Of a DNA stretch of 64,000 nt, positions 46,068 to 56,750 are shown in pieces. Position 1 is the stretch's first letter; every line of letters begins with the position of its first letter. Origin of the DNA: Arabidopsis thaliana (Eukaryota > Streptophyta > Magnoliopsida > Brassicales > Brassicaceae); NCBI RefSeq assembly GCF_000001735.4, contig NC_003071.7, positions 11,091,151-11,155,150 of the forward strand, given 5' to 3'. Under the pieces are notes generated by a model. The model made no database searches. It saw nothing but the letters and a program-made list of their open reading frames with translations, and was not told where the DNA came from. Made by a program: the position numbers and the translations under genes.

Positions 46068-46827
46068 CTATACGGTATTAACACATCTACTTGTTGCGGT
46101 CTAAGTTATGGTAATGCTACCACTTTTATTTACTAGTTGAATTGTTTGTTTGTTTGTTTTGACTCAAGGAAGAGTCATTGAGTGTGGTTTGTTGTACATT
46201 TGTGTTTTCTTGTTCTGATGAATAAAAAACTCTGATTTCGTTTGACAATTTTAATGGTTGTTTGTTTTTCCTTCTCCAGACCTTAGAAGCATGAGATGGA
46301 GCTGCGATAAGAGTATCAAGCTCCGTGTCTACTTATCTTAGTACTCACTTTGGTCAACATTTAGGAGTTTATGTAATTAGTAACTTTTGCTAAGCTTTCT
46401 TAGAGAAAAGAGGTCATGATACTAAGAAAGTATTTCTTTGAATGTAACACTTTTAATTTTGAAGTTCATAAAATTTACAAACTTGTTGATCTAGTTACTT
46501 GGGACATAATTGGAACTAAATGGCCTGTGTGATATTTTTGTAGATCAAGTTCCTGCTGCATCCTAGTCCTATGTAACAACTCACGACAACTTCAAAAAAA
46601 GAAAAATGTTAAATTAGATTCAAGAAAAAATAACTCATGACATAAAAGTTTTTTTAATCAAGTTTCTTATAGATGATGTTCCAGTTTCAAATTTGGATTA
46701 AATTATTCTATATTCAATGTTTGTCGTTTATGGATTTGCAAACATTTACAAGATCATGCACACAACACAACACGTAACTATAAGCAATAAATAAAACAAG
46801 ATTCAGATTTAAGATAATTAATCGTTT
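46068..46827. other. Spacer downstream of HSFA2
   Basis: HSFA2 3' UTR to about 46250, then AT-rich DNA. It also holds the former 3' flank of the F-box/DUF295 gene before the LTR insertion. No gene seen. Confidence 0.45.
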
Positions 46828-47056
46828 TTAGAGGAACGGAGGAAAGAACATGTGAAAACAACTATGAGAAGAAAACTCAGTACTATCGATGATACTACCA
46901 TCACCAAGCTTGAACATCTTAACAGCTTCATCATTCATTCCATCATTACAATATTCTCCATCATTATCATCGAAGTAGATATAATTCTTCAAAAGTCCAT
47001 GGTACTCGGAACTCTCATCATCATGCTTGATAAATTGATCAGCTTCTGCGCCACTC
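46828..47056 (-). pseudogene. Severed C-terminal segment of the F-box/DUF295 gene
   Basis: Minus-strand open frame of 75 codons ending at TAA 46828-46830. It contains SSEYHGLLKNYIYFDDND and MFKLGDGSIIDSTEF, matching the C-terminal part of DUF295 proteins. It is in the same frame as the gene at 47306-48301 once the solo LTR and one copy of the 5-bp target duplication are ignored: AGT of the target site joins GGC, GCA and so on. Without the insertion the protein would be about 399 aa, a usual size for the family. It has no start codon of its own in a useful place, so it is probably untranslated. Confidence 0.85.
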
Positions 47057-47325
47057 TGATACGTTCATGAGAAGTTGGCACGTGTGAGAACTGAAGTGAG
47101 AGATTGGAGTCACGTGTGAAGAAGATTATAAATAGTAAGAGAGAGTAGAGAGAAAAGCATCCTGCGTGATCATTGATGTGTAAAGAGGATTAGAGCTTTA
47201 TGTGCTCTGTTCTTGGGAGATAAGATTGGAGAACTGTAACTCCAAGCTTATCGATTTAGGGTTTGTTTCATTGTAATTGGGATTTTAAGGATAAGAAAGA
47301 GAAATTCATAGTTTCATTCTTATCA
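47057..47325 (+). mobile_element. Solo LTR, 269 bp, inserted in an F-box gene
   Basis: Begins TGATACGTTCATGAG and ends CATTCTTATCA, with 5-bp inverted tips TGATA/TATCA and the TG...CA rule. It is flanked by a perfect 5-bp duplication CACTC (47052-47056 and 47326-47330). A TATA box TATAAATA lies at 47127-47134 and two CACGTG motifs lie upstream in the U3 part, giving plus-strand orientation, antisense to the F-box gene. The size suits a Copia-type LTR. No internal retrotransposon sequence remains, so recombination between two LTRs is inferred. Confidence 0.88.
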
Positions 47326-48301
47326 CACTCTTTCGCACATTATCAACGAAGTAGATAGAATTGTTCAAACATCCATGGTACTCGGAGGCTACAACAGTAA
47401 AACAACTGTCCCTAGCCACAATGAGTGCCTTGTCTCCCAAGGACCTAACCTCAACCCATTTTGCCACATACTCGTCCATCTTATAAACCTTAAAACCAAC
47501 TGTCCTTTGACTCCTTCGGATATAAGCTTTCTTTAAGCGAAGTTGATGAATAATGCATAGATCTCCACAATACTCAACGAGTCTCTTGTTGCAACTATCA
47601 TATCCGTCGTAGTCCATTGGAATTGAAGGTGTGAATTGAAGGAGGCTGAGCGGTGATAAACTAATCCACCAAATTGCGCCGGTTAGGTCTAAGGCATAGA
47701 CTTGTCCTTTATGAAGTATAATGTCCAAGAAATCTTCAACTTGGTTTTTGATTTTTGTCCATATTCTACTACTCTCTTCTCCACTCTTGCAGCACCAGAT
47801 TTTGTCATCCTGTCCGACTGCGAAAATCAGATTGTCTAGGAAAACAACTCTAGACAATATATGTGATGGTCCTTCTTTACCTATCACGCCTTGTATTAAA
47901 TACTTATCAAATATATGAATCTCGTAAGATTGGCGAATCTCTGAAACCTCAAATTTCAAAAGGTCTAGGGTTTGTTGTGAAGGGGTTAGGAGCTGGCGAA
48001 AGAAAGGAGACAAGAGATTAATCTTACTGGATTCAGAGACTTGTTTGGTTCTGATCAGCCATCCTTTGTAAGAACATGAAGAAGGGCCAGTTACACGGAA
48101 GAAAGTGGTGGGAGAGAGAACAGTCTCTATCATCTTGTTGGAGGAAGGAAGGTTGCATTGAAAGCTCTTCGGTGTCGCAGCCGCCGAACGCCAGGGTTTA
48201 CAGATGCTACGTACACGGAGGACGTCACTAATGGAGGAGAAACGGTTTGCGGTTAAATTGATGAGGTCTCCAGGTAATTCAGACCACTCAGGTTTTTCCA
48301 T
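47306..48301 (-). CDS. F-box / DUF295 protein, C-terminally truncated by an LTR
   Basis: 331 aa, one exon, predicted SCF adaptor. The F-box is at residues 4-45 ([20 protein letters not shown], then [13 protein letters not shown]). The DUF295 domain covers most of the rest ([57 protein letters not shown]). It normally ends with an NSIYF-type segment and a D-x-G-x-F-x-L-x-DGS motif. Here the frame runs from [12 protein letters not shown] straight into the solo LTR, which supplies the last six residues and the stop. The missing 75-codon end survives at 46828-47056. LTR sequence should also provide the mRNA 3' end. Recalled as At2g26160. The domain core is retained, so some function is possible. 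Confidence 0.88.
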   Translation of the reverse strand: MEKPEWSELPGDLINLTANRFSSISDVLRVRSICKPWRSAAATPKSFQCNLPSSNKMIETVLSPTTFFRVTGPSSCSYKGWLIRTKQVSESSKINLLSPFFRQLLTPSQQTLDLLKFEVSEIRQSYEIHIFDKYLIQGVIGKEGPSHILSRVVFLDNLIFAVGQDDKIWCCKSGEESSRIWTKIKNQVEDFLDIILHKGQVYALDLTGAIWWISLSPLSLLQFTPSIPMDYDGYDSCNKRLVEYCGDLCIIHQLRLKKAYIRRSQRTVGFKVYKMDEYVAKWVEVRSLGDKALIVARDSCFTVVASEYHGCLNNSIYFVDNVRKSVIRMKL

Positions 48302-49700
48302 CTTTGAATCAATCGACGATGTGAGAGCGTGATCAACATCGGCTCGCCCTCTCTGTTATAACTCCATATATATACACAACAAAACTTAAACCCTAGATAC
48401 TTGAGGACTTACGTGGGCTGGACTAGAATCCATCCAATTCCTAGTTGGATTTTCGATTAGCTATTATCACGTGAGTAATATCTGCATTACATGTATTGAC
48501 TTAGTATTATTGTTGGAGCAATGTTTTTTTTTTGTTAAAAATTATTATTGGAGCAATGTTTTGTTTTTGTTAAAAATTATTTGAGCAAACCAAAAAATCG
48601 CAGAATGAATTATAAAACAGTTCGTATTTCGATGAAATTTCGTCTCTCCCTCTCAATAGCTTTGGTGCAAATTAATACCCTTACTACATACATGTCAACT
48701 TAACTCTAATTCTAACAAATAGAACAGAAAATCTGGAGAGAGAAAAAAAACGTAACTAGATGAAAGAAAAGAAAAAAAAAAAGACTTCAAAATTTGTATA
48801 AAAATATAGAAATGTTGAACAAAAATTATTAACTCTAAACCAAAAATTAAGACAATGATCTAATATTCTAATATCATGAATCATGATAGAAAAGGAACAC
48901 CTAACTCCATAAATGATGGTCATGCAATGATCAAATTTCTCCTTTATCAATTATTGGTTTATATTCCAATGTCCAAACTCGAAAGTCGAAACAATCTCCT
49001 CCATATATAGCCATTTCTTTCCCTAACCCATTAAAATACAAAACTAAAGAACCATCAATAATTTTTTCAACTGAAAAAGGAAGAACAATTTGTGATCCAA
49101 AATAAAAGAGAGAAAAAAAAAAGTGGAGAAAGGAGACCAAAAGTAGAAGCGTGGTTTACTCCAATTGACGGTAAACCCCTTTGACAAGTAGAGGCACTTG
49201 ATAGTAGTGTAACAAAAGTACAACGATGGGTGAAGATTGGTCAAACATCAAAAGGACCCCATACTCAAAAGATAGTATTCTGTTTATTTATAATCATATA
49301 TTTACAAAAAACTAACATTCAGAATATAAAAATATTAGAATATGTAAATTTTGCAAACATAGAGGAGTATTAAATATAGTTAAATAGTTTCGAATTAAAC
49401 ACTAAATAATTAAATGTTGACAAGAAAAAAAAACATAAAAATTAATACGGATTCCGTGCGTTACAATAACTTAGCAATATTACTCTCTAGTAGAGATGAG
49501 AACTTGAGTACTTGACTAATAATTTCAACGCATGTTGTCTTCTTGCGAAATAGTCCCACGCTATTCTAAAGGTGGGCTAGTGGAAAGAGTGTAGAACCCA
49601 CTTTTCAAAAGCACATCAACTACTATATAAATTAATGAACCACCTAACAAACAAACCCACACATTAAACTAAAGAAGAGAGAACTTTAGAGGTTAGAGAG
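48302..49700. other. Divergent spacer between the F-box/DUF295 gene and MAX1
   Basis: Contains the F-box promoter (left), an imperfect two-copy repeat of about 37 bp around TTGGAGCAATGTTTT at 48514-48580, AT-rich DNA, and the MAX1 promoter with TATATAA at 49624-49630 and a leader of perhaps 45-50 nt. No other gene. Confidence 0.5.
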
Positions 49701-52120
49701 ATGAAGACGCAACATCAATGGTGGGAAGTTCTTGATCCATTCTTGACACAACACGAAGCTCTTATTGCATTCTTGACTTTTGCAGCGGTTGTAATTGTGA
49801 TTTACTTGTACCGACCCTCCTGGTCCGTATGCAATGTTCCCGGTCCAACCGCTATGCCTCTAGTTGGTCACTTGCCCTTGATGGCTAAGTATGGTCCTGA
49901 TGTCTTCTCCGTTCTTGCTAAGCAATATGGCCCTATTTTCAGGTACCTCTCCTCTCTCTCTCTCTTTATTCTGTTTTCGGTGGCTAGAGACCTAGAGTTT
50001 AGTTTTTAAGTTTTCGTGTCGACAAAAAAAAACAGTTTTAGTTAATTTGTTCGGTTTAATGTAATTTTTGGTTTATTTGATTTGATTTTCTGTTTAGACT
50101 TTAGAGTCAGTTTGATTTTTAAAATAAGGAAAACAACTTCATGTAAATAGTGCTTTAATTAATATACAAGTACTTTTTAACATATATAATTAAAAAATAT
50201 AACTTTTTAATGAATTTCTGTTTATTTATAACTTCAGTTTCATTTTTAGTCATTTGATAATAATGAAACCAATTTAACCAAAAGAGATAAATAATTAAGA
50301 AAACCTAATGGAAAAAAACATTTATAATTTAATGTAGTTTTTGTATTATTTCATTTGATTTTCAGTTTATTTTAATTTAAATGATTTATAAACACATTAT
50401 GTTTAATTTTGTTTAATCATTTTGGTTTAGTTTGGTATATATGGCCATCTCTTATGGTTGTTATGACTGAGTGATGAACACAACAAGTGTCTAAAAAACA
50501 AAATGAAGACAAGTGATCATGTCCATTTAAATTAACAACAAACAGATTTCAGATGGGGAGGCAACCACTGATAATAATAGCAGAAGCAGAGCTTTGCAGA
50601 GAAGTTGGGATAAAGAAGTTCAAAGATCTTCCAAACAGAAGCATTCCTTCCCCAATCTCAGCTTCTCCTCTTCACAAGAAAGGCCTCTTCTTCACCAGGT
50701 ACAATGGTACATACATGCTCTATAAAACTATGTATGTTTTTGTTTCTATAACCATTTATGATTCTTTGACAGGGACAAGAGATGGTCTAAAATGAGAAAC
50801 ACCATCCTATCTCTCTATCAGCCTTCACATTTAACAAGTCTTATCCCTACAATGCATAGTTTCATCACTTCTGCTACTCATAATCTTGATTCTAAACCGC
50901 GAGATATCGTTTTCTCCAACCTCTTCCTCAAACTTACCACTGATATCATCGGACAAGCGGCTTTTGGAGTCGACTTCGGTCTTTCCGGGAAGAAACCAAT
51001 CAAAGATGTGGAGGTGACTGATTTCATAAACCAGCATGTCTACTCTACAACACAACTCAAGATGGATTTATCAGGATCACTCTCTATCATCTTAGGCTTA
51101 CTGATTCCGATTCTTCAAGAGCCGTTTAGGCAGGTGTTGAAGAGGATACCGGGAACAATGGACTGGAGAGTCGAGAAGACTAATGCAAGACTGAGTGGAC
51201 AACTTAATGAGATTGTGTCAAAGCGAGCCAAGGAGGCTGAGACTGACTCAAAAGACTTCTTGTCATTGATTTTGAAAGCTCGAGAGTCCGATCCTTTCGC
51301 CAAAAACATCTTCACATCGGATTATATTAGTGCTGTGACTTATGAGCATCTTCTTGCTGGCTCTGCAACCACTGCTTTCACACTATCCTCTGTTCTTTAC
51401 TTAGTCTCTGGTCATCTTGATGTTGAGAAACGTCTGCTTCAAGAAATTGACGGGTTTGGGAACCGTGATCTGATCCCGACTGCTCATGACTTACAACACA
51501 AGTTTCCATACCTCGATCAGGTGCTTCATTAGTAACAAACAAAAACCGAGAAGTTGAGTTTCTGTGAGAGATTAGAATCTTTATGAATGTTTTTTATTTG
51601 CCTCCTTTGTAGGTCATTAAAGAGGCTATGAGATTCTACATGGTTTCTCCTTTGGTTGCAAGGGAAACTGCTAAAGAAGTGGAGATAGGAGGTTATTTAC
51701 TCCCAAAGGTATATTCAAACCCATCAAGCGGATTAGTCCATTTACAGTCAGCACTTGTAATCTATTACTTACCTTGTGGTTGTTGCTTAGGGGACATGGG
51801 TTTGGTTAGCACTAGGAGTTCTAGCAAAGGACCCTAAAAACTTTCCAGAACCGGAGAAGTTCAAGCCGGAAAGATTTGATCCGAACGGAGAAGAGGAGAA
51901 ACATAGACATCCATACGCTTTCATCCCATTCGGTATCGGTCCACGAGCCTGTGTTGGACAGAGATTTGCCCTGCAAGAGATCAAACTCACATTACTGCAT
52001 CTCTACCGTAATTACATTTTCAGACATTCCCTAGAAATGGAGATACCACTGCAGCTTGATTATGGTATAATTCTCAGCTTCAAGAACGGGGTTAAGCTCA
52101 GAACCATCAAAAGATTCTGA
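49701..52120 (+). CDS. MAX1: MAX1 (CYP711A1), strigolactone biosynthesis P450
   Basis: 522-aa ER-bound cytochrome P450 that oxidises carlactone to carlactonoic acid, an intermediate of the shoot-branching hormone strigolactone. Five exons: 49701-49942, 50546-50698, 50773-51520, 51613-51708, 51791-52120, all in frame. An N-terminal anchor lies at about residues 20-42 ([16 protein letters not shown]). The I-helix motif is [10 protein letters not shown], the K-helix ExxR is Glu385-Arg388 (EAMR), PERF is in the meander, and the haem loop is [11 protein letters not shown] with ligand Cys467. It converges on IQD6, stop codons 162 bp apart. Recalled as At2g26170. Confidence 0.97.
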
Positions 52121-52282
52121 TTCTTGAAACAAGTGAAATAAAAGCAAGACTGAAATTTATATTTAAATTCAAAACTCCAATGTAGTTCCAAAGGAAAAAG
52201 AACAATTAACAACATACACAGATATCTCACAACACACAAGACAACAACAAGCTGTTGAAACTCCAATCTAACAAGGTCACAT

Positions 52283-53832
52283 TTAACCTCTCGGCTTCTC
52301 GAATCGAGTAGGAACACCGAGTGGTTTGGAGAAACTAACAAAAGGATCTGAGGAAGGACTAGTCTTCAATTCCCCTGTAAACATTCCAGAGTTCTTCATA
52401 AACTGAAACTCATCCATAGATTGCCTGAGACCGCGGTTAGTTCTTCGCTTAGCCTTTGTCGATTCAGTCAAGCTCATGTAACTTGGCTTGTGCTTTTTTG
52501 CTTGACTGCTAGAGTTATCTGAAACAAGTCCAGTTTTTCCAGAAACAGGCGTAGTTGAAGTACAAATCGAGGATGAACCTGAGCTCTCGTTAAACTCATA
52601 ACCAGGACTTGAAGACAGCATATGAGGAGGAGGTTTTGCAGATACTCTAGTGGTCACATTGTTTCTTCTAACTTGAACAACATCCGCAGTTTCCGGTGAT
52701 TTCAAATGTTTATGAGGCAGAGGAGGAGGCGTGGCAGCGGTATCAACAGTGTCCATAAGTCTAGTCTCCCATGGCCTAGCAGCCATCCAACGCTCCAACC
52801 AACTCCATCCCCAACTATTCTTATCAAACTCTTGACTTTTAAGATACGAAATCGAACTATTCGTCTTAAGGTTTGAGCTAGTAGTTGACCTCCATTGCTA
52901 CACAAAACAAGATTCCCGATTCAGCTTCAGACACGAACTTAAACAAGATGTTGAATGTGGACAAGTTAGTTACCTTTTGAGCAAGAGCATAAGCCAAAGC
53001 ACGTTCCCTCTTAAAAGCACCTTCTTGTCTCTGCTGCAACTTTGACTTAATATCATCCACAGTACCTTTCCTATCACACCACCCTTCCTGAGAACATAAC
53101 AAATCTCAAAACAATAAACAATCATCAAACCAATGAGCTAAAAAGGTAAAGACAAGAACCTCGACTTCTTTCAAGAGATCAGATTTGGTTCTATGTTCAT
53201 CTAAAAGCTTTTGAACAGCTTGTCCTTCAACAGTCATCCTCACACGACGAGCTCTAACACGAGCTTGTACTCTCACCAAAGCTTGCATGCATCTCAATGT
53301 AACAGCTGCTTGTTTCCTAACTTGTCTTCCTCTCACTAAAGCTTGTAACCTCACTATCCCTTTCAATGCCCTCAACGCTCTTCTCGCCTAATTAACAACA
53401 AATCCTCAAATTAAACTAAGTTCTATTCCTCTCAATTCTAATCAAAACCAATTAGCAAACTCACCAAGAATCCACGAAAAGCGGTTTGGATTCTAATAGC
53501 AGCCCATTCTTCTCTAACAGCTTTGAAATCTTTAGGAGGAGCTCTAAGAACAGTAGCAACAGCAGCAGAGTAAACAGTAGAAGAATCAACACCGTCTGAA
53601 TCAGACCGATGTTTTCCTCGAAAACCCTTCCATGAATCTACTGAAGTAGTCCTCCATAGCTTCCATTTCTTGTTTTTCCCATTACCCTTTTCCTGAAAAC
53701 AGAGTATCTCTCGATAAAGCTTTAACCTTTGAACGAGAGAACAAAAAAAAAAGATAATGAACTTACGATTTCATCCTTCTCTAGCTTCTTGAGACCGATA
53801 ATGGACTTGACCCATTTCCCTGAAGCACCCAT
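52283..53832 (-). CDS. IQD6: IQD6, IQ67-domain calmodulin-binding protein
   Basis: 416-aa basic plant scaffold protein that binds calmodulin; IQDs associate with microtubules and the plasma membrane and act in cell shape. Five exons: 53767-53832, 53465-53692, 53160-53387, 52974-53087, 52283-52897, all phase 0. The IQ67 domain spans about residues 88-155: the first IQ motif [19 protein letters not shown] is split by a phase-0 intron after Leu98, the family signature; [16 protein letters not shown] and [13 protein letters not shown] follow with overlapping 1-5-10 and 1-8-14 type hydrophobics. The C-terminus has the conserved DUF4005-like [13 protein letters not shown] segment. Start [16 protein letters not shown] is family-typical. 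Recalled as At2g26180. Confidence 0.96.
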
Positions 53833-56750
53833 AGATTAAAAAGTTTCGATCTTTTTGGCTCGAATTCGTAGATTATTTTTTTCTTCAGGTATGTAGAAAG
53901 TTTGAGAGTGAGAGATTGATAGAGAGAGAGAGAATATCGGAGAATGTGAAGTTGTGGTGGTAATGGAGGGAGTGGTGGGTTAAAGAGAAGTTTTTGAAAT
54001 TTGAACAAATCAAAGCAAAGCAACAAACAAAATATTAATAAAAAGTTTGCTCGAGTCTTTAGGCTTTTGTCTCTGATTGTGTTTTCACACTTATTTATTA
54101 CTTACACAAACAAATGTGTCTGTGTCCTTCTCAGAGTTACAGGCATGAAAAAAGAAACCATGAAAAGGTACAATAAATTAATAAATATATATATATATGT
54201 ATGTTAGGCTTTTTGTTGTTTTTTACTTTTTACAGTGACTCACTCATGTTCATGTAATACCTTGTTTTGTTTTATTATTCTTATATCATTGGATTCGAAA
54301 TTTAAACTTCCCAAAATGTTGCAAATCAGATTTACGAAATACATTCTCTTTCGAAAAGCAATGTTTAGCTTTTGGATTTTGTGATTTGGACTGGTTAGAC
54401 CTATCACTTGTCTAATAACCTCTATAACAGAACTTATTATCTTATATAATTATGACAAGGTTTTCTTTCTAAGACCATACACATTGGTCTTATGACTCAA
54501 CAGTCAACACCCTATTTAACTCTCCACAAAACAGCGTTATAGCAATTTAAACTTTACAACTCTATTGCAAATTATAATAAATTATGCTCTCATAAAAAAA
54601 CTAAATTCACGAGTGATTGATACAAAAAAACAACAACTGAAACGACAAAAGAACAACCTAAATTCACGAGTTAAAGAATCGAAAAAAATGCCCATGTATC
54701 TCCCAAATTTAGTTTTCAATATATATACTATTTTTTCTCGCTCATATTTAGTTTGAGTGAATCTTGTACATGAATCTATTTGTCTAGCAACTTTAAGATT
54801 AATTAGACATAATAAAAAAAAAAGATTAATCAGACAGAGAAAAAAGATGAACTCTGTAAAGATTGGGTCCTTAGCTATACAATGAAAATGAGATATATAC
54901 AATTAATTCTAATTGATGATAACTTCTTAAAATAATAAAACAAAAATTACATGAAAACATGTACCACCGAAAACATGCACCATCACACTTGGGATTGAGT
55001 CCCGCTCGATACAAATGTAGGGATTTGGCTAATGGGCCGGACAATTGTGGCCCAATGTTGAAAAAAAACTACATGAAATACACAATGAAAGGAAAAAAAT
55101 TCGATCCAAGAGTTGTTTGTCTGGCTAATGGGCCGGCCAATTGTGGCCCAATGTTGAAGAAAAAACTACATTAAACATACAATGAAAGTAAAAAAAATCG
55201 AGTCAAGAGTTGTTTCTGATATGATGTACATTAGCGATTAATGTGCTAACTCACAAATCAACCAGAATGGTGGTGGCATAGCTCTTAAAGAGGAAATGAG
55301 ATAGAAACAATATGTTACAAACTAAAAATAAATCAAAATCATAGAGTATTACAACACACAAATAAATAAATTGGAAACAGACTCTACATGAAACCCATGA
55401 AATGAATTAGAAGAGAGAACACAAAAATATTGTATTAAATAAAATCTTTTGCCATTTTTCAATTGAGGATCATAATACATTGACGATGAAATCCAGAGAT
55501 TGAATTCCTGATACCAAAAAAAAAAAGCAAATCAAAACCAACTATTGTTTTTTAACACAATTTAATCCACCTCATTTTCATCATCATTTGCAATATCCTA
55601 TTAAATCAATTCAACACTCTCTATTGTAAATAATTTTAGATCATATTAAGCGGATCACTTTCGGCAAACGAATTCTTTAGACATAGGAGTGTAACTTTGG
55701 CTTTGGGTCGTTTTTCACATATCTTTGAAGGTAGAGAGAAGAGATAGTCAAAATCCTTTTTTAACTTCTTTAGTTGTTGGAGCTTTCTTTGGAATTTGAC
55801 TAAACTTATGGTTTCTCTACTGTTGGACTAGGTTGGATTTCTTCATATCCAATATTATTTGTCCGTTGTTGACTTTTCTGATATAATCAACTTTCTTCAA
55901 TTGAGGTTTTGCAACTTCGCCTTCATTGTCAACTTTTTGCATGGCGGTAAGAAAAAGTCTTCGTATTTTCGTTACCTATTAGCAGTACTGCCTATTAGTA
56001 GTTTAGTACAAATGAATCATTTTGATAGTTTTAGATGTTTTTCGGCTCATTGTATATTAATTCAAATTAAGAATCATACTCGAGTGACATAAAATAATAA
56101 ATAATAAAAAAATAAAAAAAATAATAATGAAATAAGACGTGTGCCAAGGCCCAAGGGATTGGACGAATATAGAAGAAGTACGGATTAGCGAAGAAAAGAA
56201 AAAAGACCATAAACAAATCAATTCAAGCCAAGGTGGTTTAAGAAGACCAAAACAGCTAGCCCATGAAAAGTCTCAAGTCAAGTTTTTGATGGATACATTA
56301 TTGAATTGAATAGATTACGTTTTTCTTTATTATACGATAATAGGAGAATTTTGTTGTTGGAACTCTTGCAAGACTGTTTTTTTTCTTCCAAAAGTCTGTT
56401 GCACTTTTTTTTGTTTGGTTTTGTTTTCGTTTTCTAACATTTTAGGCAAGATAAAATGATGAACTTTTCAGATAGAAAATCATTCAATATTTTTAACAAA
56501 ATTTTATTTAATTCAAAAAGTTGTTGTTTACAGTTCACCTAATAAATTTACAGCCTTGGGCATTTCACCTAAACCAGAAGTTACGATGCAGCCAAAAAAA
56601 GAGGAACAAAAAGACCAAAAGGGACTTAGAAAAAAAAACATGAATTAAAGAACAAAGGATGATGAGAAGAGATTGATGAAGCCTTTTCTCATACCTCACT
56701 AGCTTAAAGGGTCATAACATTCACTTCTTGGTGAGTTAAGTTGACAAGGC
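53833..56750. other. Spacer between IQD6 and IQM4
   Basis: IQD6 leader and promoter on the left (GA-rich leader), IQM4 3' UTR on the right. Between them is AT-rich DNA with a TA run at about 54184-54198 and a tandem duplication at 55023-55218. Small plus-strand frames at 54959-55174 and 55859-56092 have no domain, and the former is merely the duplicated unit. No gene assigned. Confidence 0.45.
55023..55218. repeat. Two-copy tandem repeat, 96-bp unit
   Basis: GGCTAATGGGCCGG begins at 55027 and 55123. Each is followed by CAATTGTGGCCCAATGTTGA, a run of A, ACTACAT, ACAATGAAA and AAGAGTTGTTT. Copies differ at only a few positions. The palindromic GGGCCGG/GGCCCA words are unusual in this AT-rich spacer. 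Confidence 0.85.

Noticed and set aside
46852-47070. 72-aa plus-strand ORF next to the solo LTR
   Set aside because: It is the antisense shadow of the severed F-box/DUF295 end, and it runs into the LTR.
54959-55174. 71-aa ORF with duplicated NGP-NCGPMLKK segments
   Set aside because: The peptide repeat is only the translation of the 96-bp DNA tandem repeat; there is no support for translation.
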